Origin: Streptacidiphilus jeojiense
Lineage (GTDB): Bacteria > Actinomycetota > Actinomycetes > Streptomycetales > Streptomycetaceae
Direction of reading: 5' to 3'
NCBI RefSeq assembly: GCF_000719095.1
Contig: NZ_JOEH01000043.1
Coordinates: 1-42,542 of the forward strand
Length of the DNA: 42,542 bases
Below the pieces are notes generated by a model, which did no database searches, was not told the DNA's origin, and saw nothing but the letters and a program-made list of their open reading frames with translations. Every line of letters starts with the position of its first letter. Positions within the stretch are counted from its first letter, which is position 1. Positions 32,143 through 39,488 of this stretch are shown one piece after another. The translations under genes and the position numbers were made by a program.

Positions 32143-32784
32143 CTACGCGCCTGCACCCAACGCCGTGGCGATCGATTCGGCGAGCCGGTCCAGGTAGTCA
32201 CCGCTGATCGGCGTCCGCACCACCGCCAGCCGCCAGTACAGCGGACCGGCGATCAGGTCCAGGGCCAGATCCGGGTCGGTGTCAGCGGGCAGCTCACCGC
32301 GGGCCACCGCCTTCCGCACCAGCGCCGCACTGCTCTGCCGCTGCGCGGCGTCCAGCGCCGCGGCCAGGGTCTCGGCGATCTCCGGGTTGCGCGCGGCCTC
32401 GGCCAGCAGATCGGGGACGATCTGCGCGGCCAGCGGGTGCCGCAGCACCCGGGCCAGCACATGGACGAACATCCGCAGATCATTGCGGAGCGAGCCGGTG
32501 TCCGGGAGGATCAGCCCCAGCGCGGCGACCTCGGAGACCACCTCGATGACCATGGGAAGCTTGGAGCGCCAGCGGCGGTAGACGGCTGTCTTCCCCACCC
32601 CGGCCCGGCGTGCCACGGCCTCGATGGACAGGCGCCCGTAACCGCTCGCGGCGAGCTCCTCGAACACCGCGGTGCGGATGGCCTCGGTGACGTCGTCGCG
32701 GAGTACCGCCGCGCCGGCCGGGGCCCGTTTGACCCCGTCCGACCTGTCGGTTCTCTTTGAATCCCCAGTCAGCATGGGCGCCAT
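32143..32784 (-). CDS. TetR family transcriptional regulator
   Basis: The 213-residue protein has the HTH block TEAIRTAVFEELAASGYGRL, SIEAVARRAGVGKTAVYRRW and RSKLPMVIEVVSEVAA, then a helical C-domain of TetR_C_11-like type (VHVLARVLRHPLAAQIVPDL; RKAVARGELPADTDPDLALD; GPLYWRLAV). It is divergent from the ABC exporter pair and probably controls it. ATG 32784 has no visible ribosome binding site; ATG 32775 in frame is an alternative, and a leaderless transcript is possible. It ends just after the REP-like element. Confidence 0.88.
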   Translation of the reverse strand: MAPMLTGDSKRTDRSDGVKRAPAGAAVLRDDVTEAIRTAVFEELAASGYGRLSIEAVARRAGVGKTAVYRRWRSKLPMVIEVVSEVAALGLILPDTGSLRNDLRMFVHVLARVLRHPLAAQIVPDLLAEAARNPEIAETLAAALDAAQRQSSAALVRKAVARGELPADTDPDLALDLIAGPLYWRLAVVRTPISGDYLDRLAESIATALGAGA

Positions 32785-32846
32785 TGTAGCGTCAGGACGA
32801 TACGGTTGCGTTCTCACGTGGAAGCCCCTAGTTTTTCCCTTACTAC

Positions 32847-32868
32847 GACGAGACGCTACCGTTCCGTC
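32847..32868. promoter_or_regulatory. Imperfect palindrome, candidate operator for the TetR regulator
   Basis: GACGAGACG (32847-32855) and CGTTCCGTC (32860-32868) match as inverted half-sites at 7 of 9 positions around CTAC. It lies in the divergent region between the TetR gene and the exporter, 33 nt before GTG 32902. A CGATACG/CGTATCG pair flanks it further out. Confidence 0.5.
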
Positions 32869-32901
32869 GTATCGGTCGGGGGCAAAGGGCTTGGGAGTAG
32901 C

Positions 32902-33822
32902 GTGTCCACGGTGTACGAGCAGCGGCTGGCAGGTGTCGCCGGTCCCGATGGGGACTCGGGCTTGAGCCCTGGCGACCTGGCAGCCAAGTACGGACTTGCG
33001 GTCAGCGGTAAGCGGCCCCCGCTGGGTGAGTACACCCGCCGGCTGTGGTCGCGGCGCCATTTCATCGTGGCCTTCGCCACAGCCCGGTTGACCGCGACCT
33101 ACACGGCGGCGCGGCTGGGGCAGATCTGGCAGGTGATGACGCCGCTGCTGAACGCGGCCGTCTACTACCTGATCTTCGGTCTGCTGCTGGGCACCAACCG
33201 GGGAATCCCGAACTTCATCGCGTACCTCTGTACCGGTGTGTTCGTGTTCCAGTTCACCCAGTCGGCGGTGCTTTCGGGCACCCGTTCGATCGCCGACAAC
33301 CTCGGCCTGATCCGGGCGCTGCACTTCCCCCGGGCCTGCCTGCCGATCGCCTTCACCGTGATCCAGCTGCAGGAGCTGCTGTTCTCGATGGGCGTCCTCG
33401 GCGTGATCGTGCTGGCCACCGGCGAGCCGCTCACCCTGCGCTGGGTGCTGATCCTGCCGATCCTGTTCCTGCAGTCGGTGTTCAACGCCGGGCTGGCGAT
33501 GCTCATGGCCCGGATCGGGGCCAAGACCACGGACATGGCCCAGCTGATGCCCTTCATCATCCGCACCTGGATGTACACCTCGGGCGTCTTCTGGAGCGTC
33601 ACCACCTTCACCCACAAGGCCCCGCACTGGGTCGCGGTGATCCTCAACAACAACCCGGCGCTGATCTTCAACGACCTGATGCGCTACGCGCTGATGGACT
33701 CGGTGTCCTCGAGCAGCCTGCCGCACCATGTCTGGATCATCACACTGGCGTGGGCCGTGGTGGTCGGTCTCGGCGGCTACATGTTCTTCTGGAAGGCCGA
33801 AGAGGAGTACGGACGTGGCTGA
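32902..33822 (+). CDS. ABC-2 type exporter permease, polysaccharide/polyol-phosphate family
   Basis: The 306-residue protein has an N-terminal cytoplasmic segment (KRPPLGEYTRRLWSRRHFIV), six predicted membrane helices, ARLGQIWQVMTPLLNAAVYY as the ABC2_membrane signature start, and a C-terminal FWKAEEEYGRG of TagG/RfbA-like exporters. These move teichoic-acid-like, O-antigen-like or other lipid-linked glycans out of the cell. GTG 32902 has GGGAG close by. Its stop overlaps the ATPase start by 8 nt. No biosynthetic genes for the cargo are in the window. Confidence 0.9.
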   Translation: MSTVYEQRLAGVAGPDGDSGLSPGDLAAKYGLAVSGKRPPLGEYTRRLWSRRHFIVAFATARLTATYTAARLGQIWQVMTPLLNAAVYYLIFGLLLGTNRGIPNFIAYLCTGVFVFQFTQSAVLSGTRSIADNLGLIRALHFPRACLPIAFTVIQLQELLFSMGVLGVIVLATGEPLTLRWVLILPILFLQSVFNAGLAMLMARIGAKTTDMAQLMPFIIRTWMYTSGVFWSVTTFTHKAPHWVAVILNNNPALIFNDLMRYALMDSVSSSSLPHHVWIITLAWAVVVGLGGYMFFWKAEEEYGRG

Positions 33823-34702
33823 GACCTCGACGAACGAGCGCAGCGCGGCGGCGGACGGAGCGGAGTCGGTCGACGCGGACGAACTGGAGCGGATGGCGCA
33901 GGAGGAGGAGCTGCGCAGGGTCGCCGCCTCCCGGCGTGCCGAGAAGGTCCCCACCGTGATCGTGGACGACGTCCACATCGTCTACAAGATCTACGGTGCC
34001 GGTGCCGGTCGCGGTTCGGCGACCTCGGCGCTGTCGCGGATGGTGCGCCGCAAGGCGTCACCGGCCATCTCCGAGGTGCACGCGGTCCGCGGCATCAGCT
34101 TCACCGCCTACAAGGGCGAGGCGGTCGGCCTGATCGGCTCCAACGGGTCGGGCAAGTCGACCACCCTGGCCGCGGTGGCCGGGCTGCTGCCCACCCAGTC
34201 CGGATCGATCTACACCGACGGCCAGCCCTCGCTGCTGGGCGTGAACGCGGCCCTGATGAACGACCTGACCGGCGAGCGCAACGTGGTGCTGGGCTGCCTG
34301 GCGATGGGCATGTCCTACGCCGAGGTGCGCGAGAAGTACCAGGGCATCGTCGACTTCTCCGGGATCAACGAGCGCGGGGACTTCATCTCGCTGCCGATGC
34401 GCACCTACTCCTCCGGTATGGCGGCGCGGCTGCGGTTCTCCATCGCCGCGGCCAAGACCCACGACGTGCTGCTGATCGACGAGGCGCTGTCCACCGGCGA
34501 CAGCGCCTTCCAGAAGCGCAGCGAGGACCGGATCCGGGAACTGCGCAAGGAGGCCGGTACGGTCTTCCTGGTCTCGCACAACAACAAGTCGATCCGGGAC
34601 ACCTGCGACCGCACCATCTGGCTGGAGAGCGGTGTGATCCGGGCGGACGGTCCCACTGAGGAGATCGTCGCCGAGTACGAGAAGTACATGAAGAGCCGGT
34701 AA
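33815..34702 (+). CDS. ABC exporter ATPase, TagH/RfbB-like
   Basis: The 295-residue protein has a charged N-terminal extension (about 45 residues, Glu/Arg-rich), then an ABC domain with Walker A GSNGSGKST, a degenerate signature YSSGMAARLRFSIA, Walker B VLLIDEALSTGD and H-loop LVSHNNKSIRD. The YSSGM signature and DEALSTGD are typical of polysaccharide export ATPases. GTG 33815 overlaps the permease stop and is preceded by GAGGAG. The two subunits form one exporter. A terminator follows 39 nt after the stop. Confidence 0.93.
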   Translation: MAETSTNERSAAADGAESVDADELERMAQEEELRRVAASRRAEKVPTVIVDDVHIVYKIYGAGAGRGSATSALSRMVRRKASPAISEVHAVRGISFTAYKGEAVGLIGSNGSGKSTTLAAVAGLLPTQSGSIYTDGQPSLLGVNAALMNDLTGERNVVLGCLAMGMSYAEVREKYQGIVDFSGINERGDFISLPMRTYSSGMAARLRFSIAAAKTHDVLLIDEALSTGDSAFQKRSEDRIRELRKEAGTVFLVSHNNKSIRDTCDRTIWLESGVIRADGPTEEIVAEYEKYMKSR

Positions 34703-34740
34703 GCGCAGGTAAAGAGCGGTACCGGCAGGACATGACGCCG

Positions 34741-34780
34741 TGACACCCCGCCGTCGCCACCCCCGGCGGCGGGTTTGTCA
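34741..34780 (+). terminator. Terminator between exporter and hopanoid operons
   Basis: TGACA (34741-34745) and CCCGCCG (34747-34753) pair with CGGCGGG (34767-34773) and TGTCA (34776-34780), with a small bulge at the TTT side. The loop is GC-rich. It separates the exporter pair from hpnC. Confidence 0.7.
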
Positions 34781-34802
34781 CACCGGAGTCCTAAGCTATG
34801 AG
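34775..34802 (+). promoter_or_regulatory. Candidate promoter of the hopanoid operon
   Basis: TTGTCA (34775-34780) and TATGAG (34797-34802) are 16 bp apart, 124 nt before hpnC. The -35 overlaps the terminator's descending arm. TTTGTCACAC at this point recurs upstream of hpnE. The call is weak without transcript data. Confidence 0.35.
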
Positions 34803-34925
34803 CAAGATCCCTGGGATCGCCCCGGGGGGAGCTGACCGGATGCGGCGCGGGCGCGGCAGTGGGAGGCTGGCGTGTCCGCTGTGGGCAGGCCGTGAAGATC
34901 GGTGTAGAACGGGGGGGTGGCGGTC

Positions 34926-35873
34926 ATGACAGTGCGTCGACAGGCAGCAGACAAGAAGCAGGCGGACGAGCAGGCGGGGAGTCAGCAGGCCTCCGTGGTC
35001 GTGCTGGACAAGGCGGCCCGGGAGAACTTCCCGGTGGCCCCGTTCTTCATGCCCGCCGCGATGCGCGCCGGGCTGATGGCCGTCTACGGCTTCGCCCGGC
35101 TGGTCGACGACGCGGGGGACGGCGACCTGGAGGACCCGGCGGCCACCGCGGCGGTCCTGGGCGCCGCCGACGCGGAAGCCCCCGCGCTGCTGGACGCGCT
35201 GGAGGCGGACCTCGACCGGGTGTTCGAGACGGTGCTGGGAACTCCGGGGGCCGAGGCCCCCAGGCATCCGCTGATGGCCGCCCTGGTGCCGGTGGCCGAC
35301 CGGCACGCACTCACCCCCGAGCCGTTCCGGGCCCTGATCCAGGCCAACCGGGTGGACCAGACCACCAGCCGCTACCCCGACATCGAAGCGCTGATGGGGT
35401 ACTGCGAGCTCTCCGCCAATCCGGTGGGCCTGATGGTGCTGCAGCTCGCCGGGCTGGCGACCCCGGAGCGGGTCCGGCAGTCCGACGCGGTCTGCAGCGC
35501 GCTGCAGATCATCGAACACCTGCAGGACGTCGCCGAGGACCGCGCCCGGGACCGGATCTACCTGCCCGCCGCCGACATGGCTGCGTTCGAGGTCACCGAG
35601 GCGGACCTGGACGCCGAACACGCCGGACCCGCGCTGCGCGCCCTGGTGGCCTTCGAGGCGCAGCGGGCCCGGGTGCTGCTGGACCAGGGCGCGCCGCTGG
35701 TCGGTACCGTCGGTGGTCGGCTGCGGCTGCTGCTGGCCGGCTTCGCCGCCGGCGGCTACGCGGCCCTCGACGCGATCGCGGCGGCCGACAACGATGTGCT
35801 GGCCGGGGCCCCCAAGCCCCGTAAGAGCCGTCTCCTGCGGGAGGCGGCGGCGACTCTGGTGAGAGGACGGTGA
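34926..35873 (+). CDS. hpnC: Squalene biosynthesis protein HpnC (hydroxysqualene synthase type)
   Basis: The 315-residue protein is of the trans-isoprenyl diphosphate synthase/squalene-phytoene synthase fold: FFMPAAMRAGLMAVYGFARL with DDAGD (Asp61, Asp62, Asp65), YCELSANPVGLMVLQLAG, and the second Asp region IIEHLQDVAEDRARDR. In the HpnCDE route, HpnC hydrolyses presqualene diphosphate to hydroxysqualene. It is first of the operon, and its TGA overlaps the hpnD GTG (GTGA). ATG 34926 was chosen over GTG 34917 for spacing from the poly-G. A longer N-terminal extension (about 30 residues) precedes the fold. Confidence 0.92.
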   Translation: MTVRRQAADKKQADEQAGSQQASVVVLDKAARENFPVAPFFMPAAMRAGLMAVYGFARLVDDAGDGDLEDPAATAAVLGAADAEAPALLDALEADLDRVFETVLGTPGAEAPRHPLMAALVPVADRHALTPEPFRALIQANRVDQTTSRYPDIEALMGYCELSANPVGLMVLQLAGLATPERVRQSDAVCSALQIIEHLQDVAEDRARDRIYLPAADMAAFEVTEADLDAEHAGPALRALVAFEAQRARVLLDQGAPLVGTVGGRLRLLLAGFAAGGYAALDAIAAADNDVLAGAPKPRKSRLLREAAATLVRGR

Positions 35874-36784
35874 GTCGGCGCATGGAGGTGGCCTCAGAGC
35901 TTTCCCTGCCGGTGTCCCCGCAGGCGGCAGCGGCGTACCACTACTGCGAGGCGGTGACCGGGGCGCAGGCCCGCAACTTCTCCTACGGCATCAGACTGCT
36001 CCCCGCCGACAAGCGCCGGGCCATGTCCGCCGTCTACGCGCTGGCCCGCCGGATCGACGACATCGGCGACGGCGAGTGGTCCGACGAGCGCAAGGCCGAG
36101 CACCTGGGCCTGACCAGGGCGCTGCTGGACGAGATCCGCGAGGGCAGGGTCGAGGCCGAGGACGTCGACCCGGTGAAGGTCGCCCTCGCCGACGCCTGCT
36201 CCCGCTTCGCTATCCCGCTGGACGCCTTCGACGAACTGATCGACGGCGTGGAGATGGACGTCCGCGGCGCCGAGTACCAGACCTTCGAGCAGCTGCGGGT
36301 CTACTGCCGCTGCGTCGCCGGCACCATCGGCCGGCTGTCGCTGGGCGTGTTCGGCTGCAGCGACCCCAAGCGCGGCGCCGAGTTCGCCGACACCCTGGGC
36401 CTCGGGCTGCAGCTCACCAACATCCTGCGCGACGTCCGCGAGGACGCCGCCAACGGGCGCACCTACCTGCCCGCCGAGGACCTCGCCAGGTTCGGCTGCG
36501 AGCAGGGCTTCCTGGGCCGTCCCGCGGCCGGGGCCGACTTCACCGGACTGGTGCTCTTCGAGGCCAGGCGGGCCCAGGAATACTTCGACGAGGGGCTGTT
36601 GCTGCTGCCGATGCTGGACCGGCGCAGCCGGGCCTGTGTGGCGGCGATGGCCGGCATCTACCACCGGCTGCTGGAGCGCATCGTCCGCGAGCCGGAGGCG
36701 GTGCTCCGCGGACGGGTGTCGCTGCCGGGGTGGGAGAAGGCGTATGTGGCACTCTCGGGGCTGGCCGGAGGGCGTCGTAGTTGA
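35870..36784 (+). CDS. hpnD: Presqualene diphosphate synthase HpnD
   Basis: The 304-residue protein has the first Asp motif in YALARRIDDIGDGEW (Asp63, Asp64, Asp67), YCRCVAGTIGRLSLGVFG, the second motif LTNILRDVREDAANGRTYLP and a C-terminal RIVREPEAVLRGRVSLP. It condenses two farnesyl diphosphates to presqualene diphosphate, the substrate of HpnC. GTG 35870 is coupled to hpnC and has GAGAGGA upstream. A 118-nt gap with a recurring TTTGTCACAC follows before hpnE. Confidence 0.94.
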   Translation: MSRRMEVASELSLPVSPQAAAAYHYCEAVTGAQARNFSYGIRLLPADKRRAMSAVYALARRIDDIGDGEWSDERKAEHLGLTRALLDEIREGRVEAEDVDPVKVALADACSRFAIPLDAFDELIDGVEMDVRGAEYQTFEQLRVYCRCVAGTIGRLSLGVFGCSDPKRGAEFADTLGLGLQLTNILRDVREDAANGRTYLPAEDLARFGCEQGFLGRPAAGADFTGLVLFEARRAQEYFDEGLLLLPMLDRRSRACVAAMAGIYHRLLERIVREPEAVLRGRVSLPGWEKAYVALSGLAGGRRS

Positions 36785-36902
36785 GTGAACGTCGGACGGC
36801 GGCGACTGACCGTGGCGTGTTTGTCACACAGGGTCGTTGGGGAGTCACGTCGTTGAAGAACGAGGCGGGCGTGCAGGCACGTCGGCATGTAGGGAGAGGC
36901 GC

Positions 36903-38300
36903 ATGAACGGGCGGACGGCGGTGGTCGTCGGCGGGGGGCTCGCGGGGATCACTGCCGCGCTGCGCCTGGCCGACGCGGGGGCGGCGGTGACCCTGGTCGA
37001 GGCCCGTCCCCGGCTCGGGGGTCTGGCCTTCTCCTTCAAGCGCGGGGACCTGTGGGTCGACAACGGCCAGCACGTCTTCCTGCGCTGCTGCACGGCCTAC
37101 CGCGGGCTGCTGCAGCGGCTCGGGGTCACCGACCAGGTCGAGATCCAGCGGCGCCTCGACGTCCCGGTGCGGGATGTGACGACCGGTCGGACCGGCTCGC
37201 TGAGCCGGGCCGGGCTGCCGGTGCCGCTGCACCTGGCCAAGAGCCTGGCCCTGTACCCGCACATGAGCACCGCGGAGAAGCTGGCCACCGGCCGCGCCGC
37301 GCTGGCCCTGCGCGGTCTCGACCTGGAGGACCCGGCGCTGGACCGGGAGTCCTTCGGCGACTGGCTGCGCCGCCACGGGCAGTCGCCCCGGGCCGTCGAC
37401 GCGCTGTGGGACCTGGTCGGCGTGGCCACCCTGAACGCGACCGCCGACGACTCGTCACTCGCCCTGGCCGCCATGGTCTTCAAGACCGGGCTGCTCAGCG
37501 ACCCGGGCGCGTCCGACATCGGCTTCGCCAAGGTCCCGCTCGGTGCGCTGCACCACGACGCCGCGGAGACCGAGTTGGAACGCGCCGGGGTGCGGATCCT
37601 GCTGCGCACCAAGGTGACGCAGCTGAAGTCGGCGGAGGGCGGCGGCCACCGGGTGGAGCTGGCCGGCGAGCGGCTGGACGGCGGCTCGGAGCTGCTGGAG
37701 GCCGTGGACACGGTGGTGCTGGCGGTGCCTCAGGACGAGGCCCACGGGCTGCTCCCGCCCGGCAGCATCGACCGCCCCGAGCGGCTGCTGGAACTGGGCC
37801 ACGCACCCATCCTCAACGTGCACGTCGTCTACGACCGGAAGGTCCTGGACCGGCCGTTCCTGGCCGCGCTCGGCTCGCCGGTGCAGTGGGTCTTCGACCG
37901 CACCGCGCACTCCGGGCTGCGCGGCCCCGGGCAGTACCTGGCCCTGTCCCAGTCCGCCGCGCAGGACGAGATCGACCTGCCGGTGGCCGAGCTGAGGCGC
38001 CGTTACCTGCCCGAGCTGGAGCGGCTGCTGCCCGCGGCGCGCGGCGCCGGGGTCACCGAGTTCTTCGTCACACGGGAGCGGACCGCGACCTTCGCGCCCG
38101 CACCGGGATCGGCGCCGCTGCGCCCCGCCGCCCGTACCCGCACGCCGGGCCTCTACCTGGCGGGAGCGTGGACGGCCACCGGCTGGCCCGCGACCATGGA
38201 GAGCGCCGTCCGCAGCGGCAATGCCGCCGCCGGCGCCGCGCGGGCCGACCTCGCCGGGGCGGACGGCACGGCAGCAGGCAGCGCCTCCCGAACCGGCTGA
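36903..38300 (+). CDS. hpnE: Hydroxysqualene dehydroxylase HpnE
   Basis: The 465-residue flavoprotein has an N-terminal FAD dinucleotide motif VVVGGGLAGITAALRLADAG, then LVEARPRLGGLAFSFKRG, a central amine oxidase-like domain, and the C-terminal FAD-contact motif TPGLYLAGAWTATGWPATME. It reduces hydroxysqualene to squalene, completing the HpnCDE pathway. ATG 36903 has GGGAGAGG at good spacing. Length is normal. The membrane role is inferred from the pathway, not from a helix. Confidence 0.93.
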   Translation: MNGRTAVVVGGGLAGITAALRLADAGAAVTLVEARPRLGGLAFSFKRGDLWVDNGQHVFLRCCTAYRGLLQRLGVTDQVEIQRRLDVPVRDVTTGRTGSLSRAGLPVPLHLAKSLALYPHMSTAEKLATGRAALALRGLDLEDPALDRESFGDWLRRHGQSPRAVDALWDLVGVATLNATADDSSLALAAMVFKTGLLSDPGASDIGFAKVPLGALHHDAAETELERAGVRILLRTKVTQLKSAEGGGHRVELAGERLDGGSELLEAVDTVVLAVPQDEAHGLLPPGSIDRPERLLELGHAPILNVHVVYDRKVLDRPFLAALGSPVQWVFDRTAHSGLRGPGQYLALSQSAAQDEIDLPVAELRRRYLPELERLLPAARGAGVTEFFVTRERTATFAPAPGSAPLRPAARTRTPGLYLAGAWTATGWPATMESAVRSGNAAAGAARADLAGADGTAAGSASRTG

Positions 38301-38377
38301 CGAACCCGCAGACAGGTTGGTTGATGACAGCGACAGCAGAGCCCCGGACGAACAGTCAGAACGGAGAGGGAGCTAGC

Positions 38378-39484
38378 GTGGTTTCGAGCCCTGAGGAGAC
38401 TCGCCCGGCACGAGCGGTGGAGCAGTCCGTCGGCACCGTGGATGCCGCGGATGTACGGTTCCTGCTCGAACGTGGCAGATCGCTCTGTACTCCCGTGCTG
38501 CGGGAGGCCGTCGGACGACTGGCGCCACCCATGGACCGGGTATCCGCCTACCACTTCGGCTGGACCGACGCCGAGGGCAGGCCCACCGAGGGCGACGGCG
38601 GCAAGGCCGTCCGCCCCGCGCTGGCCCTGCTCTCCGCACAGGCGGCGGGCGCTCCGGCCGAGATCGGCATCCCCGGCGGTGTTGCCGTCGAACTGGTGCA
38701 CAATTTCTCGTTGCTCCACGACGACCTCATGGACGGCGACGAGCAGCGCCGGCACCGGGCCACGGTCTGGACCGTGTTCGGCCCGGCGCAGGCGATCCTG
38801 GTCGGCGACGCGATGTTCGCGCTGGCCAACGAGGTGCTGCTGGAGGCGGCCGACAAGGGCGGCGCCACCGGGGTGGACGCGGGCCGGGCCGTGCAGCGGA
38901 TCACCCTGGCCACCCGCAAGCTGATCGACGGCCAGGCCCAGGACCTCTCCTTCGAGCACCGGGACCGGGTGAGCGTCGAGGAGTGCCTGGAGATGGAGGG
39001 CAACAAGACCGGCGCGCTGCTCGCCGCCTCCGCCTCGGTCGGCGCGGTGCTCGCCGGCATCGACGACGCCGGGGCCGACGCGCTGGAGCGCTACGGCTAC
39101 CACCTGGGGCTGGCCTTCCAGGCCGTGGACGACCTGCTCGGCATCTGGGGCGCCACCGAGGTCACCGGCAAGCCCAACTTCGGCGACCTGCGCCAGCGCA
39201 AGAAGTCCCTGCCGGTCTCGGCCGCGCTGGCCGAGGGCGGCCCCGCCTCGGTGCGGCTGGCCGAGTTGCTGGCCGATCCGGAAGGACGCGGGCACGAGGA
39301 CGAGGAACAACTCGCGGTCCGCGCGGCTTTGATCGAGGAGGCGGGCGGACGCGCCTGGACCGCCGAGGAGGCGCGCCGGCAGCACCGGACCGCGCTGGCG
39401 GCCCTCGACGAGGTGCCCATGCCCGCCAAGATTCGGGAGCAGTTCGCAGCGCTCGCCGAATTCGTAGTGGTCAGGGAGAGGTGA
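38378..39484 (+). CDS. Polyprenyl (farnesyl/geranylgeranyl-type) diphosphate synthase
   Basis: The 368-residue protein (from this start) has the FARM region LLHDDLMDGDEQRRH with DDxxD, GDAMFALANEVLLEAA, RKLIDGQAQDLSFE, KTGALLAASASVGAVLAG and the SARM-equivalent FQAVDDLLGIWG, whose third Asp is replaced by Gly, a variant found in streptomycete enzymes. It makes an allylic diphosphate, probably farnesyl diphosphate for the operon. GTG 38378 has GGAGAGGGAG at ideal spacing; ATG 38324, 54 nt upstream in frame, is the alternative. Chain length is not decidable by eye. Confidence 0.92.
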   Translation: MVSSPEETRPARAVEQSVGTVDAADVRFLLERGRSLCTPVLREAVGRLAPPMDRVSAYHFGWTDAEGRPTEGDGGKAVRPALALLSAQAAGAPAEIGIPGGVAVELVHNFSLLHDDLMDGDEQRRHRATVWTVFGPAQAILVGDAMFALANEVLLEAADKGGATGVDAGRAVQRITLATRKLIDGQAQDLSFEHRDRVSVEECLEMEGNKTGALLAASASVGAVLAGIDDAGADALERYGYHLGLAFQAVDDLLGIWGATEVTGKPNFGDLRQRKKSLPVSAALAEGGPASVRLAELLADPEGRGHEDEEQLAVRAALIEEAGGRAWTAEEARRQHRTALAALDEVPMPAKIREQFAALAEFVVVRER

Positions 39485-39488
39485 CGAG

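Noticed and set aside
32785..33978. Upstream extension of the TetR frame over the exporter genes
   Set aside because: It would run antisense through the permease gene; homology starts at the HTH region near 32784.
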